This document shows positions 15,952 through 24,286 of a stretch of DNA of 64,000 nt, one piece after another. Each line of letters opens with the position of its first letter. Position 1 is the first letter of the stretch. Under the pieces are notes generated by a model, which ran no database searches, was not told the origin of the DNA, and worked only from the letters and a program-made list of their open reading frames with translations. The stretch is from Polyangia bacterium (GTDB taxonomy: Bacteria > Myxococcota_A > Polyangia > Nannocystales > Nannocystaceae): the NCBI GenBank assembly GCA_030424595.1, contig JAUHWG010000041.1:1-64000 (forward strand), in the 5' to 3' direction. Position numbers and translations under genes: made by a program.

Positions 15952-17577
15952 TCAGAGGGGGATATTGCCATGTTTCTTCGCCGGGTTCTCCTGCCGCTTG
16001 TTGCGCAGGAGGGCGAAGGATTGGGCGACCCGCGCCCGCGTCTCCTCAGGGCGGATCACCTGATCGATAAAGCCGAGCTCGGCCGCCTTGTAGGGGTTGG
16101 CGAAGAGCTCGCGATAGTCCTGGGTCAGCTCCGCGCGCCGCTGGGCCGGGTTCTCCGCGGCCATCAGCTCGCGGCGATAGATGATGTTGACCGCCCCCTC
16201 CGCGCCCATCACCGCGATCTCAGCGGTCGGATACGAGAGGTTGATGTCGGCGCGGATATGCTTCGAGGCCATGACGTCGTAGGCGCCGCCGTAGGCCTTG
16301 CGGGTCACGAGCGTGACCTTGGGCACCGTCGCCTCGACGAACGCGTAGAGCAGCTTCGCGCCGTGGCGGATGATCCCGCCGTACTCCTGATCGGTGCCGG
16401 GGAGGAAGCCGGGCACGTCGACCAAGGTGAGGAGCGGAATGTTGAACGCGTCGCACATCCGGACGAAGCGCGCCGCCTTGACCGAGGCGTTGATGTCGAG
16501 GCAGCCGGCGAGCACCAGGGGCTGGTTGGCGACGATGCCGATGCTCTGCCCGCCGATCCGCGCGAGACCGATCACCATGTTGCGGGCGAAGTGCTCCTGG
16601 ACCTCGACGAAGTGACCGTCGTCGGCGATCGAGGTGATGATCGTCCGGACGTCGTAGGGCTTGGAGGGATCGAGCGGGACCGCGTCGACGAGCTCCTTGC
16701 AGGTCCGCCGGACGTCGTCCTTGGTCGGCCGCGGCGGCGGATCCTCCATGTTGTTGCTCGGGAAGAACGAGAGCAGCTCGCGGGTCATCGCCATCGCCGC
16801 GGCCTCGTTGGCGCAGGCGAAGTGGGCGACGCCGCTCTTCTCGTTGTGGGCCTGCGCCCCGCCGAGCGCCTCCTTGGTCACCTCCTCGTGGGTGACCGCC
16901 TTGATCACGTCGGGGCCGGTGATGAACATGTAGGCGCTCTTCTCGACCATCAGCGTGAGGTCGGTGAGCGCCGGCGAGTAGACCGCTCCGCCAGCGCAGG
17001 GCCCGAGGATCACCGAGAGCTGGGGGATCACGCCGGAGGCGAGGACGTTGCGCTTGAAGATCTCCGCGTAGCCCGCGAGGCTGGCGACCCCCTCCTGGAT
17101 CCGGGCGCCGCCCGAGTCGTTGAGGCCGATCACCGGCGCGCCGACGGTCATCGCCATGTCCATGACCTTGCAGATCTTGGCGGCGTGGGCCATCCCCAGC
17201 GAGCCGCCGAAGACCGTCGCCTCCTGGGCGAAGACGAAGACCGGGCGACCCTCGACCGTCCCGTGGCCTGTGACCACGCCGTCGCCGTAGACCCGCTTCT
17301 TCGGCATGTCGAAGTCGGCGCAGGACGAGGTGACGTAGCGGTCTAGCTCGGCAAACGAGCCCGGATCGAGGAGCAGCTCGATCCGCTCCAGGGCGCCCTG
17401 CCGACCGCTCTCACAGAGCTTGACCCGGGCCGCCTCCGCCTTGGCCTCGGCGGCCTGGATGGCCTCGTCGCCGCCGCGCAGGGTGGCCGGACCGGCGTTC
17501 GCGTCGGCGAGCCGCTCACGGAGCTCGAGCGCTTGGCGGGGGTCGAGATGGGGGCGTTTGACCGGCGTGTCTGCCAT
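15952..17577 (-). CDS. pccB: Acyl-CoA (propionyl-CoA) carboxylase, carboxyltransferase beta subunit
   Basis: This is a full-length 541-residue carboxyltransferase of the PccB/MmdA/AccD5 type. Landmarks are RVYGDGVVTGHGTVEGRPV, FAQEATVFGGSLG, GLNDSGGARIQEGV, GPCAGGAVYSPALTD, SYMFITGPDV-like MFITGPDVIKAVT, VDVPGFLPG, EYGGIIRHGAKLLYAF, and the family ending KKHGNIPL. It transfers carboxyl from carboxybiotin to propionyl- or related acyl-CoA, feeding methylmalonyl-CoA to odd-chain or branched metabolism or polyketides. No biotin carboxylase or biotin carrier gene is nearby, so the alpha subunit must be encoded elsewhere. 97 bases downstream of hisB. Confidence 0.93.
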   Translation of the reverse strand: MADTPVKRPHLDPRQALELRERLADANAGPATLRGGDEAIQAAEAKAEAARVKLCESGRQGALERIELLLDPGSFAELDRYVTSSCADFDMPKKRVYGDGVVTGHGTVEGRPVFVFAQEATVFGGSLGMAHAAKICKVMDMAMTVGAPVIGLNDSGGARIQEGVASLAGYAEIFKRNVLASGVIPQLSVILGPCAGGAVYSPALTDLTLMVEKSAYMFITGPDVIKAVTHEEVTKEALGGAQAHNEKSGVAHFACANEAAAMAMTRELLSFFPSNNMEDPPPRPTKDDVRRTCKELVDAVPLDPSKPYDVRTIITSIADDGHFVEVQEHFARNMVIGLARIGGQSIGIVANQPLVLAGCLDINASVKAARFVRMCDAFNIPLLTLVDVPGFLPGTDQEYGGIIRHGAKLLYAFVEATVPKVTLVTRKAYGGAYDVMASKHIRADINLSYPTAEIAVMGAEGAVNIIYRRELMAAENPAQRRAELTQDYRELFANPYKAAELGFIDQVIRPEETRARVAQSFALLRNKRQENPAKKHGNIPL

Positions 17578-17674
17578 GGCGCCGGGACTGTAGCAGCACT
17601 GGGCCGACCGCCGCGAGAGAGCGCCCCGCGCGTGCTCCCGAACAGATCATCATCCGCGACGAGAGGACGTCACG

Positions 17675-18307
17675 TCAGAGACCGCCCTTGGTCGACGGGA
17701 TCCCACCGCCCATCGCCGGATCGATCGCCGTCGCCATGCGCAGAGCCCGCGCGAAGCCCTTGAAGGCAGCCTCGATCACGTGGTGTGCGTTCCCCCCTGC
17801 CCGGAGGTGGAGGTGGAGGTTCATCCGCGACTGGACGACCAGCGCCTGGAAGAACTCGCGGACCAGATCGCAGTCGAAATGGCCGACCCGTCTGCCGGCG
17901 ATCGAGGGGAGCTCAAAGACCAGGTAGGGACGGCCCCCGAGGTCGAGCGCGCAGTCGACCAGGGTCTCGTCCATGGCCAGGGAGAAGTGGCCGTAGCGGA
18001 CGATCCCGCGGCGATCGCCGAGGGCCCGGTCGATCGCCTGACCGAGCACGAGGCCGACATCCTCGACCGTGTGGTGATCGTCGATCTCGACGTCCCCTTC
18101 GGCCTCGACCACGAGCCCGAGCGCGCCGTGACGGGCGAGGGCGTCGAGCATGTGCGAGAGGAAGGGCACCGGCGTCGTGATCGACGCGGGCGACGGCGGT
18201 CGACCGTCGGCCAGGGTGAGCTCAACAGAGACCGACGTCTCTTTGGTCACCCGCTCGACGCGGGCCCGACGACCCCCATTGCGGTCCTCGCTTGCAGCTT
18301 CGCTCAC
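17675..18307 (-). CDS. hisB: Imidazoleglycerol-phosphate dehydratase
   Basis: The 210-residue enzyme of histidine biosynthesis dehydrates imidazole glycerol phosphate. It shows the duplicated metal-binding His motifs: FLSHMLDALARHG, DDHHTVEDVGLVLGQ, and later LHLHLRAGGNAHHVIEAAFKGFARAL. GHFSLAMDETL and the final PSTKGGL also fit the family. Monofunctional, with no phosphatase domain. No other his genes are adjacent. It lies 63 bases after the OPX exporter gene, so the context is polysaccharide export rather than a his operon. Confidence 0.95.
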   Translation of the reverse strand: MSEAASEDRNGGRRARVERVTKETSVSVELTLADGRPPSPASITTPVPFLSHMLDALARHGALGLVVEAEGDVEIDDHHTVEDVGLVLGQAIDRALGDRRGIVRYGHFSLAMDETLVDCALDLGGRPYLVFELPSIAGRRVGHFDCDLVREFFQALVVQSRMNLHLHLRAGGNAHHVIEAAFKGFARALRMATAIDPAMGGGIPSTKGGL

Positions 18308-18370
18308 TCGTCGCTCCTCCTTGGTACGCCCGCGGTCGACACGCTCGAACCCCGGCCCCCTTGTCCGGAT

Positions 18371-19021
18371 CTAGATCCGGGTCTCGGGGACGAAGACGAT
18401 ATCACCCGGGCGGAGGCTGAGGTCCTCCGCGTCGCCCTTGATGATCTCCGTCAGGGAGACCTCGAAGGTCGAGGTCGCGTCCCCCTCGCCCGTGCGACGG
18501 GTGATCCTCACCCGCCGCGGCGCCGCGAACTCGGTCAGGCCGCCCGCCAGCGAGAGCGCTTGGACGAGGGTCAGGCGCTCCTGAAAGGCGAGCGAGCCCG
18601 GATCCTTGACCTGCCCCAGCACCGACACCTCCCGGTTGCCGCGGACCTTGATCGTCACCGTCACCTGCGGATGGAGGAGGTATCCGTCGGCGAGGCGGGT
18701 CTCGACGAGCTGCGCGGTCTCGGCTGCGGTCTTCCCCCGGACGACGATCCCGCCGAGGTAGGGGAAGTCGATCGTCCCGTCGGCCTGGACCTCGTAGACC
18801 CCGTCAAAGCGCTCTTCGTCGAAGACGCGGACGTCGAGCGTGTCGCCGGTCGCGAGGATCTCTCGGGTCTGGACCGGCGCCTCCGGCAGCTCCGGCGCCG
18901 GCGGGCGGCAGCTCGTCGCCGTGAAGGTGGCGAACGTGGCGACGAGACCCCAGGCGAGGCCGCTGAGCAGCGCTCTTCGACCCGGGCAGGGCCCCCCTCG
19001 TTGTCCGATCGCTGCCGCCAC
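18371..19021 (-). CDS. Short OPX polysaccharide-export lipoprotein (Wza N-terminal type)
   Basis: The 216-residue protein has a signal with lipobox TATSC. A Poly_export (PES) domain follows: LATGDTLDVRVFDEERFDGVYEVQADGTIDFPYLGGI, GKTAAETAQLVE, LLHPQVTVTI. A SLBB-like segment then reads VLGQVKDPGSLAFQERLTLVQALSLAGGL. It stops right after SLRPGDIVFVPE and so lacks the alpha-helical outer-membrane barrel of E. coli Wza. Such short OPX proteins need a separate beta-barrel. One is encoded six bases upstream, so the pair should form the outer-membrane exit for a secreted polysaccharide. Confidence 0.88.
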   Translation of the reverse strand: MAAAIGQRGGPCPGRRALLSGLAWGLVATFATFTATSCRPPAPELPEAPVQTREILATGDTLDVRVFDEERFDGVYEVQADGTIDFPYLGGIVVRGKTAAETAQLVETRLADGYLLHPQVTVTIKVRGNREVSVLGQVKDPGSLAFQERLTLVQALSLAGGLTEFAAPRRVRITRRTGEGDATSTFEVSLTEIIKGDAEDLSLRPGDIVFVPETRI

Positions 19022-19027
19022 AGGATC

Positions 19028-20449
19028 CTAGAATCGCACGGCGCCGATCACCATCGCAACGTGCTTGACGAAGCCCGCGTAGTCGACATAGCCGTTGCCG
19101 TAACGCGCCAGGAAGGGCGAGCTCTCGACGGAGAGGTTGTAGCGGAGGGCGACGACGAAGAGCTTGCCCAGCGGCTGCTCGAGCCGCGACTCGAGGGCGA
19201 AGATCGTGTCCTTGCGGGCGACCGAGCCGGCGAAGTCACCGTAGACGTTCTCGTAGCCGGTGATCGTCGCGATGTCCTGACCCGGGACCGGAAGCCCCTC
19301 GTAGCGCCGGCCGATGACCGCCATCTGCAGCGCCGCGAACATCCGCCAGCGGAAGGTATGTGCGGCGCCGATGCGACCGCCGATGTCGGCGAAGTAGTTG
19401 CCGAAGAGCGAGTCGTGGAACGAGCGCTCGGCCTGGAAGAAGACGTTGGTCCGCAGGGTCGGGTAGTAGCTGAGCGTCGTCATCCCGATGAAGCCGCGGA
19501 AGTTCGCGGGGGTGACGGTGTCGTAGAGATAGTCCGTGTGCCCGTAGCCCGCGAGCGCCTCGAGGATCATCTTCTTGCTGATCTGACCGCGGTAGCCGAA
19601 GAGCGCCCGGTGATGGAAGGAGTCCTCGTTGCGGCCGGTCCCGGTCTCCGCGCAGCAGAGGTAGTAGTTGTAGTTGAAGGCGTAGCGGGCGATCACCGAC
19701 GAGCGCGGGGCGAAGCGCCACTTGGCCTCCGTCGCGACCCCGTTCACCAGGCGATCCGCCGTGAAGATGTCGCTCGCCTCGTAGTAGAGGAGCTCGTTGA
19801 GGTAGGCGGCGGAGATGGTCAGGCGGCCGCCGCCGGGGCGCAGCGTGAAGGTCAACGCGCCCCGGTGATCGATCCGGTTGTAGTTGAAGTCAGGGCCCGC
19901 GGCGTAGTTCCGCGGCTCGGCGAGGCGGGCGAAGCTCTCGTCAAAGGCGACGCTGAAGCGCCGACCCGGGGCGAAGATGAAGTGACCGTCGAGGCTGAAG
20001 TTAAAGCGGCTCTGCTGGCGGATGTCCGGGTCCCGCGCGAGGTAGGCCCGGTAGCCCGCCGAGGCCCGCAGGTTGTAGTCGACCTTGCGATCGCTCTTCC
20101 CCGTCGGGCTTTGCAGGATCGCGTCGCGGACCTTGCGATTGCCGATGCCGATCCAGGCGGTCGGCATCGTGTACGCAGCAGCCCGGACGCCGCCGCGGTC
20201 TTGGCGGTTGGTCCAGAAGACGTTGGAGTCCGCGCCGAAGATCAAAGCGAAGCCGGGGTGCAGCGTCGAACGCTGTCCGACCTTGATCCCAGGGCCGTCC
20301 TGGGTCTGGGGGATGTCCGCACGCGCCGATCTGGCCGGCGCCGATCCGGCGAGCCCGACGGCCAGGGCCATCCTGATCGCCCAACGCGACGCCCAAGGCC
20401 CCTCAGGGCGGCGCCGCGGCGGAGCACGGGTCTTCTCGAACAAACGCAA
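19028..20449 (-). CDS. Outer-membrane beta-barrel partner of the OPX protein (EpsX/Wzp-like)
   Basis: The 473-residue product has an N-terminal signal ending about SARADIPQ. Alternating aromatic/hydrophobic beta strands typical of a large barrel follow: SRFNFSLDGHFIFAPG, RFSVAFDESFARL, GRLTISAAYLNELLYY, SSVIARYAFNYNYYL, KLFVVALRYNLSV. It ends in Phe (VAMVIGAVRF), the outer-membrane insertion signature. Position directly ahead of the short OPX gene matches the composite OPX/beta-barrel translocons described for Myxococcus xanthus, where an 18-strand barrel replaces the Wza helix ring. No glycosyltransferases or Wzx/Wzy genes are in the window, so the exported polymer is unknown. Confidence 0.75.
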   Translation of the reverse strand: MRLFEKTRAPPRRRPEGPWASRWAIRMALAVGLAGSAPARSARADIPQTQDGPGIKVGQRSTLHPGFALIFGADSNVFWTNRQDRGGVRAAAYTMPTAWIGIGNRKVRDAILQSPTGKSDRKVDYNLRASAGYRAYLARDPDIRQQSRFNFSLDGHFIFAPGRRFSVAFDESFARLAEPRNYAAGPDFNYNRIDHRGALTFTLRPGGGRLTISAAYLNELLYYEASDIFTADRLVNGVATEAKWRFAPRSSVIARYAFNYNYYLCCAETGTGRNEDSFHHRALFGYRGQISKKMILEALAGYGHTDYLYDTVTPANFRGFIGMTTLSYYPTLRTNVFFQAERSFHDSLFGNYFADIGGRIGAAHTFRWRMFAALQMAVIGRRYEGLPVPGQDIATITGYENVYGDFAGSVARKDTIFALESRLEQPLGKLFVVALRYNLSVESSPFLARYGNGYVDYAGFVKHVAMVIGAVRF

Positions 20450-20800
20450 GGTAGCTAGACGTAGAGGTCCTACAGCCTAGCGAAAAGTAGGTCTAATCGG
20501 ATCATTTTGGGCGATGGCGGCCAGCGCAGCCGCGACCGCGTGCGCTCCCCCACCCCGGCAGCGAGACCTGCGGTGACCACGGCCCGGAGCGCGCGGGCTC
20601 CCGTGCAGGATTCGCAGAGGCCGCCGCGGGGCGCCCCGCGGTGACCGTCCGCCCGCGAGGAGTGCTCGCCGCGGGCCGCGACTGCGCTCCCAGGCTCGGA
20701 GCGCCCCTCAGCTAGGGCAAGACCATCGGCACAGGACCGAAAGCACAGGAGCGATCCGCCCTTATCGCGCGTCACGCTCGACGCCTCCCAGAGCAGGCTC
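20450..20800. other. 351-base intergenic region with an 18-bp perfect palindrome
   Basis: This region separates two minus-strand genes. A perfect palindrome, CCGCGGGGC/GCCCCGCGG, occupies 20624-20641, downstream of the gene ending at 20801; it could form a terminator hairpin but has no T tract. The AT-richer stretch 20480-20515 just upstream of the beta-barrel gene is the likely promoter zone, with an imperfect inverted repeat at about 20456-20496. The 147-codon minus frame crossing it is Arg-rich and unconvincing. Confidence 0.45.
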
Positions 20801-21400
20801 TCAGCGGACCGGGCTCGCCACCGGGGGGCGCGATGGATCAAGCGGGGGCAGGCCCCCAGGGCCGCTGCCCGGGCTCGCCGTCGGATCCTCCGGCGGCAGA
20901 CGACTCCCCTCATCGACGACGTTCTCGCCGTTTTGGTCGCCAGCTTCGGCGGGGGATCCGGTGCAGGCGCGGGCCTCGTCCAGGAGCTTGCCGAGGCGCA
21001 GCGCCGCCGCTTCGAGCTTCTCGCCGGCGAAGGACTGGCTCGTAGGATCGGCGCCCTCCCCCTGCAAGACCGCGATCTCGGGGGTCGCGACGTCCATCAC
21101 CCCTTCGGCCCGGTCTTGCTTGTCGGTCACGCAGGCGATCTTGACCATGTCACCGTCGCGTTGCGCCTTCTGGGCGATCTTGCCGATCTCGGCGAGATCC
21201 TGCTCCATCGACGAGCGAAGCGAGCCTACGGGGGCCGCCTTCGCGGGCTTGTCCGTCGCCTTGCCGTCTGCCGCTGGCGCGGCCTCTTTGCCGGCTTCGG
21301 CTGACACCGTCGCATCGTCGGCCGGCTGACCATAGCCGGTCCGCGCGCTCGCGATGAGGGCGAAGCCACAGAGCCCAGCGATGATGAACGTGCCCCTCAA
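20801..21400 (-). CDS. Secreted protein of unknown function
   Basis: TTG 21400 overlaps the stop of the AgmX/PglI-domain gene (TTGA) with GGGGGAG just upstream, giving 199 residues. The N-terminus (MRGTFIIAGLCGFALIASARTG) is a signal peptide. A charged, probably helical middle follows (SMEQDLAEIGKIAQKAQRDGDMVKIACVTDKQ, written here only as landmarks around residues 70-110) with Cys in KIACVTDK and EARACTGSP. The C-terminal 50 residues are Pro/Gly-rich. No family recognised. Tight coupling to the upstream gene suggests it serves the same envelope machine. Confidence 0.65.
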   Translation of the reverse strand: MRGTFIIAGLCGFALIASARTGYGQPADDATVSAEAGKEAAPAADGKATDKPAKAAPVGSLRSSMEQDLAEIGKIAQKAQRDGDMVKIACVTDKQDRAEGVMDVATPEIAVLQGEGADPTSQSFAGEKLEAAALRLGKLLDEARACTGSPAEAGDQNGENVVDEGSRLPPEDPTASPGSGPGGLPPLDPSRPPVASPVR

Positions 21401-22749
21401 GACTCCCCCGAGAATACCACGGTGAAGGTGACCTCCGAGGAGTCCTCGGCGCCTTCGTTCGGGAAGCGCCAGCCCTTGATCTTCGTCGTCGTGCAGGAGG
21501 CGACGCTCGGATCGCGCACCGTGTCCGCGTCGATGTTGACGCTCGTTACCGTCCCCATCACCGAGATCGAGATCGTGTAGGTCATCTTGCCGCTGAGCCC
21601 AGGGTTGGTCCGCAGGGCTCGGTTGTAGCAATTCTGGAGGGCGCCCATGCGGCGGCGGATCGTCGCCTGAACGGCGCGCTTGTCGGCGTCGCCGAGAATG
21701 TCCGCGTCGCCCGCCTTCACCTTGCTCTTGATCTTGCGCTCCTGCTTGGCCATGTCCTGGAGTTCGGGACCGCCCTCCGTGACCTCAAAGCCCTGAGTCC
21801 CGACGACCGCGCCGGAGGCGGAGATCCCCTCACCGCCGGGGACAAAGCCGGACGGGTCTCCACCGTCGGCGTCGACCGTCCGGGTCATGCCCGCGGCGAA
21901 GAGCTCGCCCATGTTGTTCTCGGTCGACTGGATCACGTCGAAGACCGTGCCCGGACCGTCGCCCCCGTAGGTCCCGAGCGCTCGGATCACGCCGACGCCT
22001 CGGGCCTTGGCCATCGCCGCGTCGGAGTATTTCTTGTCGGTCTTGACGACCTTGTCCGGCTTCTCCTTCTCCTTCTCCTTCTTGTCCTCCTCCTCCTCCA
22101 TCGCCAGGAGCTGATCGTCCTCCTCGAGCTCCTCCGGCGGCGGCTCCTCCTTCGGCTCTGGCACGCCCATCACCCGGAGGAAGCGCTCGTCGAGCTCCGG
22201 CTCAAACTCCGGGTCGACGTGCTTGTTGGCGACGTAGATGAAGTAGGGCCCGAGAACGATGAGCACCGAGAGCAGCGACGCCAGCTCGAGGTTGGAGAGC
22301 ATCCCCCGCAGCTCGGGGCGGAGCTCGTCGGGGAAGGGAGGCGGCGGCGTGTACGGGGCCGGCTTGTCGAAGAAGAAGAGGAGCTTGCACTCGCCCAGGC
22401 GGAGCTTGCCCCGGGCGCTCGGGTCGAGGCGGATCCGCAGGGTCCTCGCCTTGCTCCCCGAGCGGACCTGCCGTCGCCACAGCTCGCGGATCCCCATCGA
22501 TCGCCCGCGGAGCTGGATCCGACCGTCGACGTCCGGCGGCAGGTTGAGGACGTAGGCGCCATCATCCTCAACGTCGAAGAGGACATGTCTCTTGGGGAGG
22601 CGCTCCCCGAAGACCAGGAGCCGGCTCGCGACGTCCGTACCAACGCTCACCCGTTCGGGCGCGTGATGATGGACCTCGTCGTAGACCTTATCGTCGACGA
22701 TCAGGGCGGCCCTCAGGGCCCTACGCTTGGTCTTCCGCGGTGTCGACAT
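21397..22749 (-). CDS. AgmX/PglI C-terminal-domain protein (TonB-like, gliding-motility family)
   Basis: The 450-residue protein begins with a ~130-residue FHA-like cytoplasmic beta domain (VGTDVASRLLVFGERLPKRH, IQLRG). A single membrane helix follows at ~155-172 (LLSVLIVLGPYFIYVA), then an Asp/Glu/Lys-rich periplasmic linker at ~185-245. The C-terminal AgmX/PglI (TonB-like) domain carries IRRRMGALQNCYNRALRTNP, LSGKMTYTISI, and SCTTTKIKGWRFP. In M. xanthus, proteins with this end (GltG/PglI, GltJ/AgmX) connect the AglRQS proton motor across the periplasm. It is encoded just after an ExbB-ExbD-ExbD operon, which fits a motor-driven envelope-spanning link. Confidence 0.82.
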   Translation of the reverse strand: MSTPRKTKRRALRAALIVDDKVYDEVHHHAPERVSVGTDVASRLLVFGERLPKRHVLFDVEDDGAYVLNLPPDVDGRIQLRGRSMGIRELWRRQVRSGSKARTLRIRLDPSARGKLRLGECKLLFFFDKPAPYTPPPPFPDELRPELRGMLSNLELASLLSVLIVLGPYFIYVANKHVDPEFEPELDERFLRVMGVPEPKEEPPPEELEEDDQLLAMEEEEDKKEKEKEKPDKVVKTDKKYSDAAMAKARGVGVIRALGTYGGDGPGTVFDVIQSTENNMGELFAAGMTRTVDADGGDPSGFVPGGEGISASGAVVGTQGFEVTEGGPELQDMAKQERKIKSKVKAGDADILGDADKRAVQATIRRRMGALQNCYNRALRTNPGLSGKMTYTISISVMGTVTSVNIDADTVRDPSVASCTTTKIKGWRFPNEGAEDSSEVTFTVVFSGES

Positions 22750-22926
22750 GAACCAGGCCGCGCGCCATCTCTCGCGGGCAAAATTGCCCGTCAGCGCCGC
22801 CTTCCAGAATCATCGCTCAGAAATCGTCCCTCAGAAAGAGAAACACCACAAAGAGCCCTGAGCGAGCTTCTCCACGAGCGCCCGCCAAGAGCGCCGCCGA
22901 GGAGTCGAAGAAGTGAGCCCCCAAGC

Positions 22927-23007
22927 AGAGCCTGAGAAGAGCCCGAGAAGAGCCCGAGAAGAGCCTGAAAAGAGCCTGAAAAGAGCCTGAAAAGAGCCTG
23001 AAAAGAG
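22927..23007. repeat. 11-bp tandem repeat, seven copies
   Basis: The unit AGAGCCTGAAA is repeated from 22927 at 11-base steps; the three left-hand copies have AGAGCC/CCGAGA variants. It lies in the 311-base gap between the ExbD gene and the AgmX/PglI-domain gene. 11 bp is about one helical turn, so the A tracts are phased. The minus-strand frame through it (22791-23024) is a repeat artefact, not a gene. Confidence 0.85.
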
Positions 23008-23039
23008 AAAGACCGGAAGGACATGTAGCCCTCCCGGTC
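23002..23039 (-). terminator. Rho-independent-like terminator after the exb operon
   Basis: On the minus strand GACCGGGAGG pairs with CCTTCCGGTC (10 bp, one G-U) around a nine-base loop and is followed by TTTCTCTTTTC. It sits 22 bases after the stop of the last ExbD gene (23061), as expected for the end of that transcript, and separates it from the AgmX/PglI-domain gene. Confidence 0.7.
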
Positions 23040-23060
23040 CTCACCCTAGGGCTTCACCTA

Positions 23061-23618
23061 CTAGCCCTTACGAATCACGCAGAACGTGTACTCTTTGAAC
23101 TCCGCGCGACCGGCGGTGAAGAGCACGTCGATCAGAGTGCTGAACTTCAGCGACTGATCGCCTACTACGATGAGACGTCCTTCCCACTCGACACCGCGGT
23201 TCTCCGACATCTGCTTGGCCTTGTCGGCCTCCTCAGAGAAAGCGTCGAAGAGCGGTCCGATGAGGTGATTCTGGACCATCGACGGGTCCACCTCACCCTC
23301 GCTCGTCATCGTCACCACCTTCTGGTCTTGGAAGGTGATCCCGCGAACCGTGACGAAGACTGGCATCCCGTCCTGGATCGAGGCGTCCGCTGACGAGAAG
23401 GGGATCTTCTGGCCGGCGGTCGGGTTGATGACGACCGGGTCCGACGCGTAGCTCTTGAGGAGATAGATGACCAGAATGGACACGATGTCCATCAGCGAGG
23501 TCATCCCGAGGTTGGCCTCCTCCTCATCCTTCTGGCGTCGTACGGCGGCCTTGTACTTCTTCTTCGCGAGGAAGGCCTGCATCGCCGCTTCATGCAGCGC
23601 GTGTTGCTCGGGGGTCAT
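23061..23618 (-). CDS. ExbD/TolR-type biopolymer transport protein (with motor Asp)
   Basis: The 185-residue protein has a charged cytoplasmic N-terminus with KKKYKAAVRRQKDEEE and one membrane helix (MTSLMDIVSILVIYLLKSYA, ~39-58). The helix contains the conserved proton-carrying Asp in the TSLMDIV context. A periplasmic domain follows, with VTVRGITFQD and LIVVGDQSLKFSTLIDVLFTAG. It should be a stator component working with the ExbB-like channel. The start overlaps the stop of the other ExbD gene (ATGA, 23615-23618), so the two are made together. Confidence 0.88.
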   Translation of the reverse strand: MTPEQHALHEAAMQAFLAKKKYKAAVRRQKDEEEANLGMTSLMDIVSILVIYLLKSYASDPVVINPTAGQKIPFSSADASIQDGMPVFVTVRGITFQDQKVVTMTSEGEVDPSMVQNHLIGPLFDAFSEEADKAKQMSENRGVEWEGRLIVVGDQSLKFSTLIDVLFTAGRAEFKEYTFCVIRKG

Positions 23619-24199
23619 CCTGCACCTCCCTCGATGATCGGCTGCCAGAAGTAGCAGTTCTTCGGAATATCTTCCGTGCCCTTCATGAACTTACCGATCT
23701 TGCAATCTCTCCCCGAGACAGCGTCCATCGTCCAGATGACGACCTGCATCGGAACGTTCGACTCGGCCGAGATCTTCACGGTCGTGTCGTTGGGGAAGAG
23801 CGCCTTGTACTCCTTCGCCTTGGCTTCGAGCGCTGCGTAGTCGTAGCGATCGTAGTCGGTGTCGGGAGCTCCTGACTTTGCCAAGCCGATCGTCGGCTTG
23901 CTCGAGTCGGCCGACTTACCAGCGTCGGCTCCCTCCTGCTGTCCGCTCGCCTCAACCCTGTAGCCGTCATCCATGATGAAGACCTTGAGATCGAGGGGCT
24001 TCTCCTGCTCCTTCTTCTCCTCTGTCGGCTCGGACGGGGCCGAGCTGAACTTCGGCGGCGACACGTTGATCGCCGCCATCGAGGCGAATTCCATCGCCAT
24101 GAGGAGTGCTGGGATCAGGAGGAACATGATGTTCATGACAGGGAGAAGGTTGGCCTCAACAACTTTCTCTTCTGTCTTTTTTCTCGGTCTTTTCGCCAT
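23615..24199 (-). CDS. ExbD/TolR-type protein with Asp-to-Asn change in the membrane helix
   Basis: The 194-residue ExbD-like protein has a short basic cytoplasmic N-terminus (KRPRKKTEEKVVEANLLPV), a single membrane helix at ~18-40 and a periplasmic domain with LDLKVFIMDDGYRVEA and VKISAESNVPMQVVIWTMDAV. At the place where ExbD/TolR has its essential Asp, this helix reads LPVMNIMFLLIP, so Asn replaces it. It may be a structural partner only, with the second ExbD supplying the proton site. Cys residues near the C-terminus (RDCKIG, KNCYF) could form a disulfide. Confidence 0.85.
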   Translation of the reverse strand: MAKRPRKKTEEKVVEANLLPVMNIMFLLIPALLMAMEFASMAAINVSPPKFSSAPSEPTEEKKEQEKPLDLKVFIMDDGYRVEASGQQEGADAGKSADSSKPTIGLAKSGAPDTDYDRYDYAALEAKAKEYKALFPNDTTVKISAESNVPMQVVIWTMDAVSGRDCKIGKFMKGTEDIPKNCYFWQPIIEGGAG

Positions 24200-24286
24200 C
24201 GCTCCCTCCTTTCCTAGGTTCGGTTCAGTTCTGAGATGTCCTAAGGGTCTGGTGACCTTTGAGAGTCAACCTGACCCTCGGGGCAC

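Noticed and set aside
17675..18307. A histidine biosynthesis operon around hisB
   Set aside because: No other his gene is adjacent; neighbours are export and carboxylase genes.
17780..20458. An 892-codon plus-strand open frame
   Set aside because: It runs antisense through hisB, the OPX gene and the beta-barrel gene, all of which have real motifs.
20470..20913. 147-codon minus-strand frame after the secreted-protein gene
   Set aside because: Arg/Ala-rich, overlaps the real gene out of frame and crosses a perfect palindrome; no family features.
22791..23044. Two short minus-strand frames with Phe/Leu/Ser repeats
   Set aside because: They are translations of the 11-bp tandem repeat and the terminator region, with no independent support.
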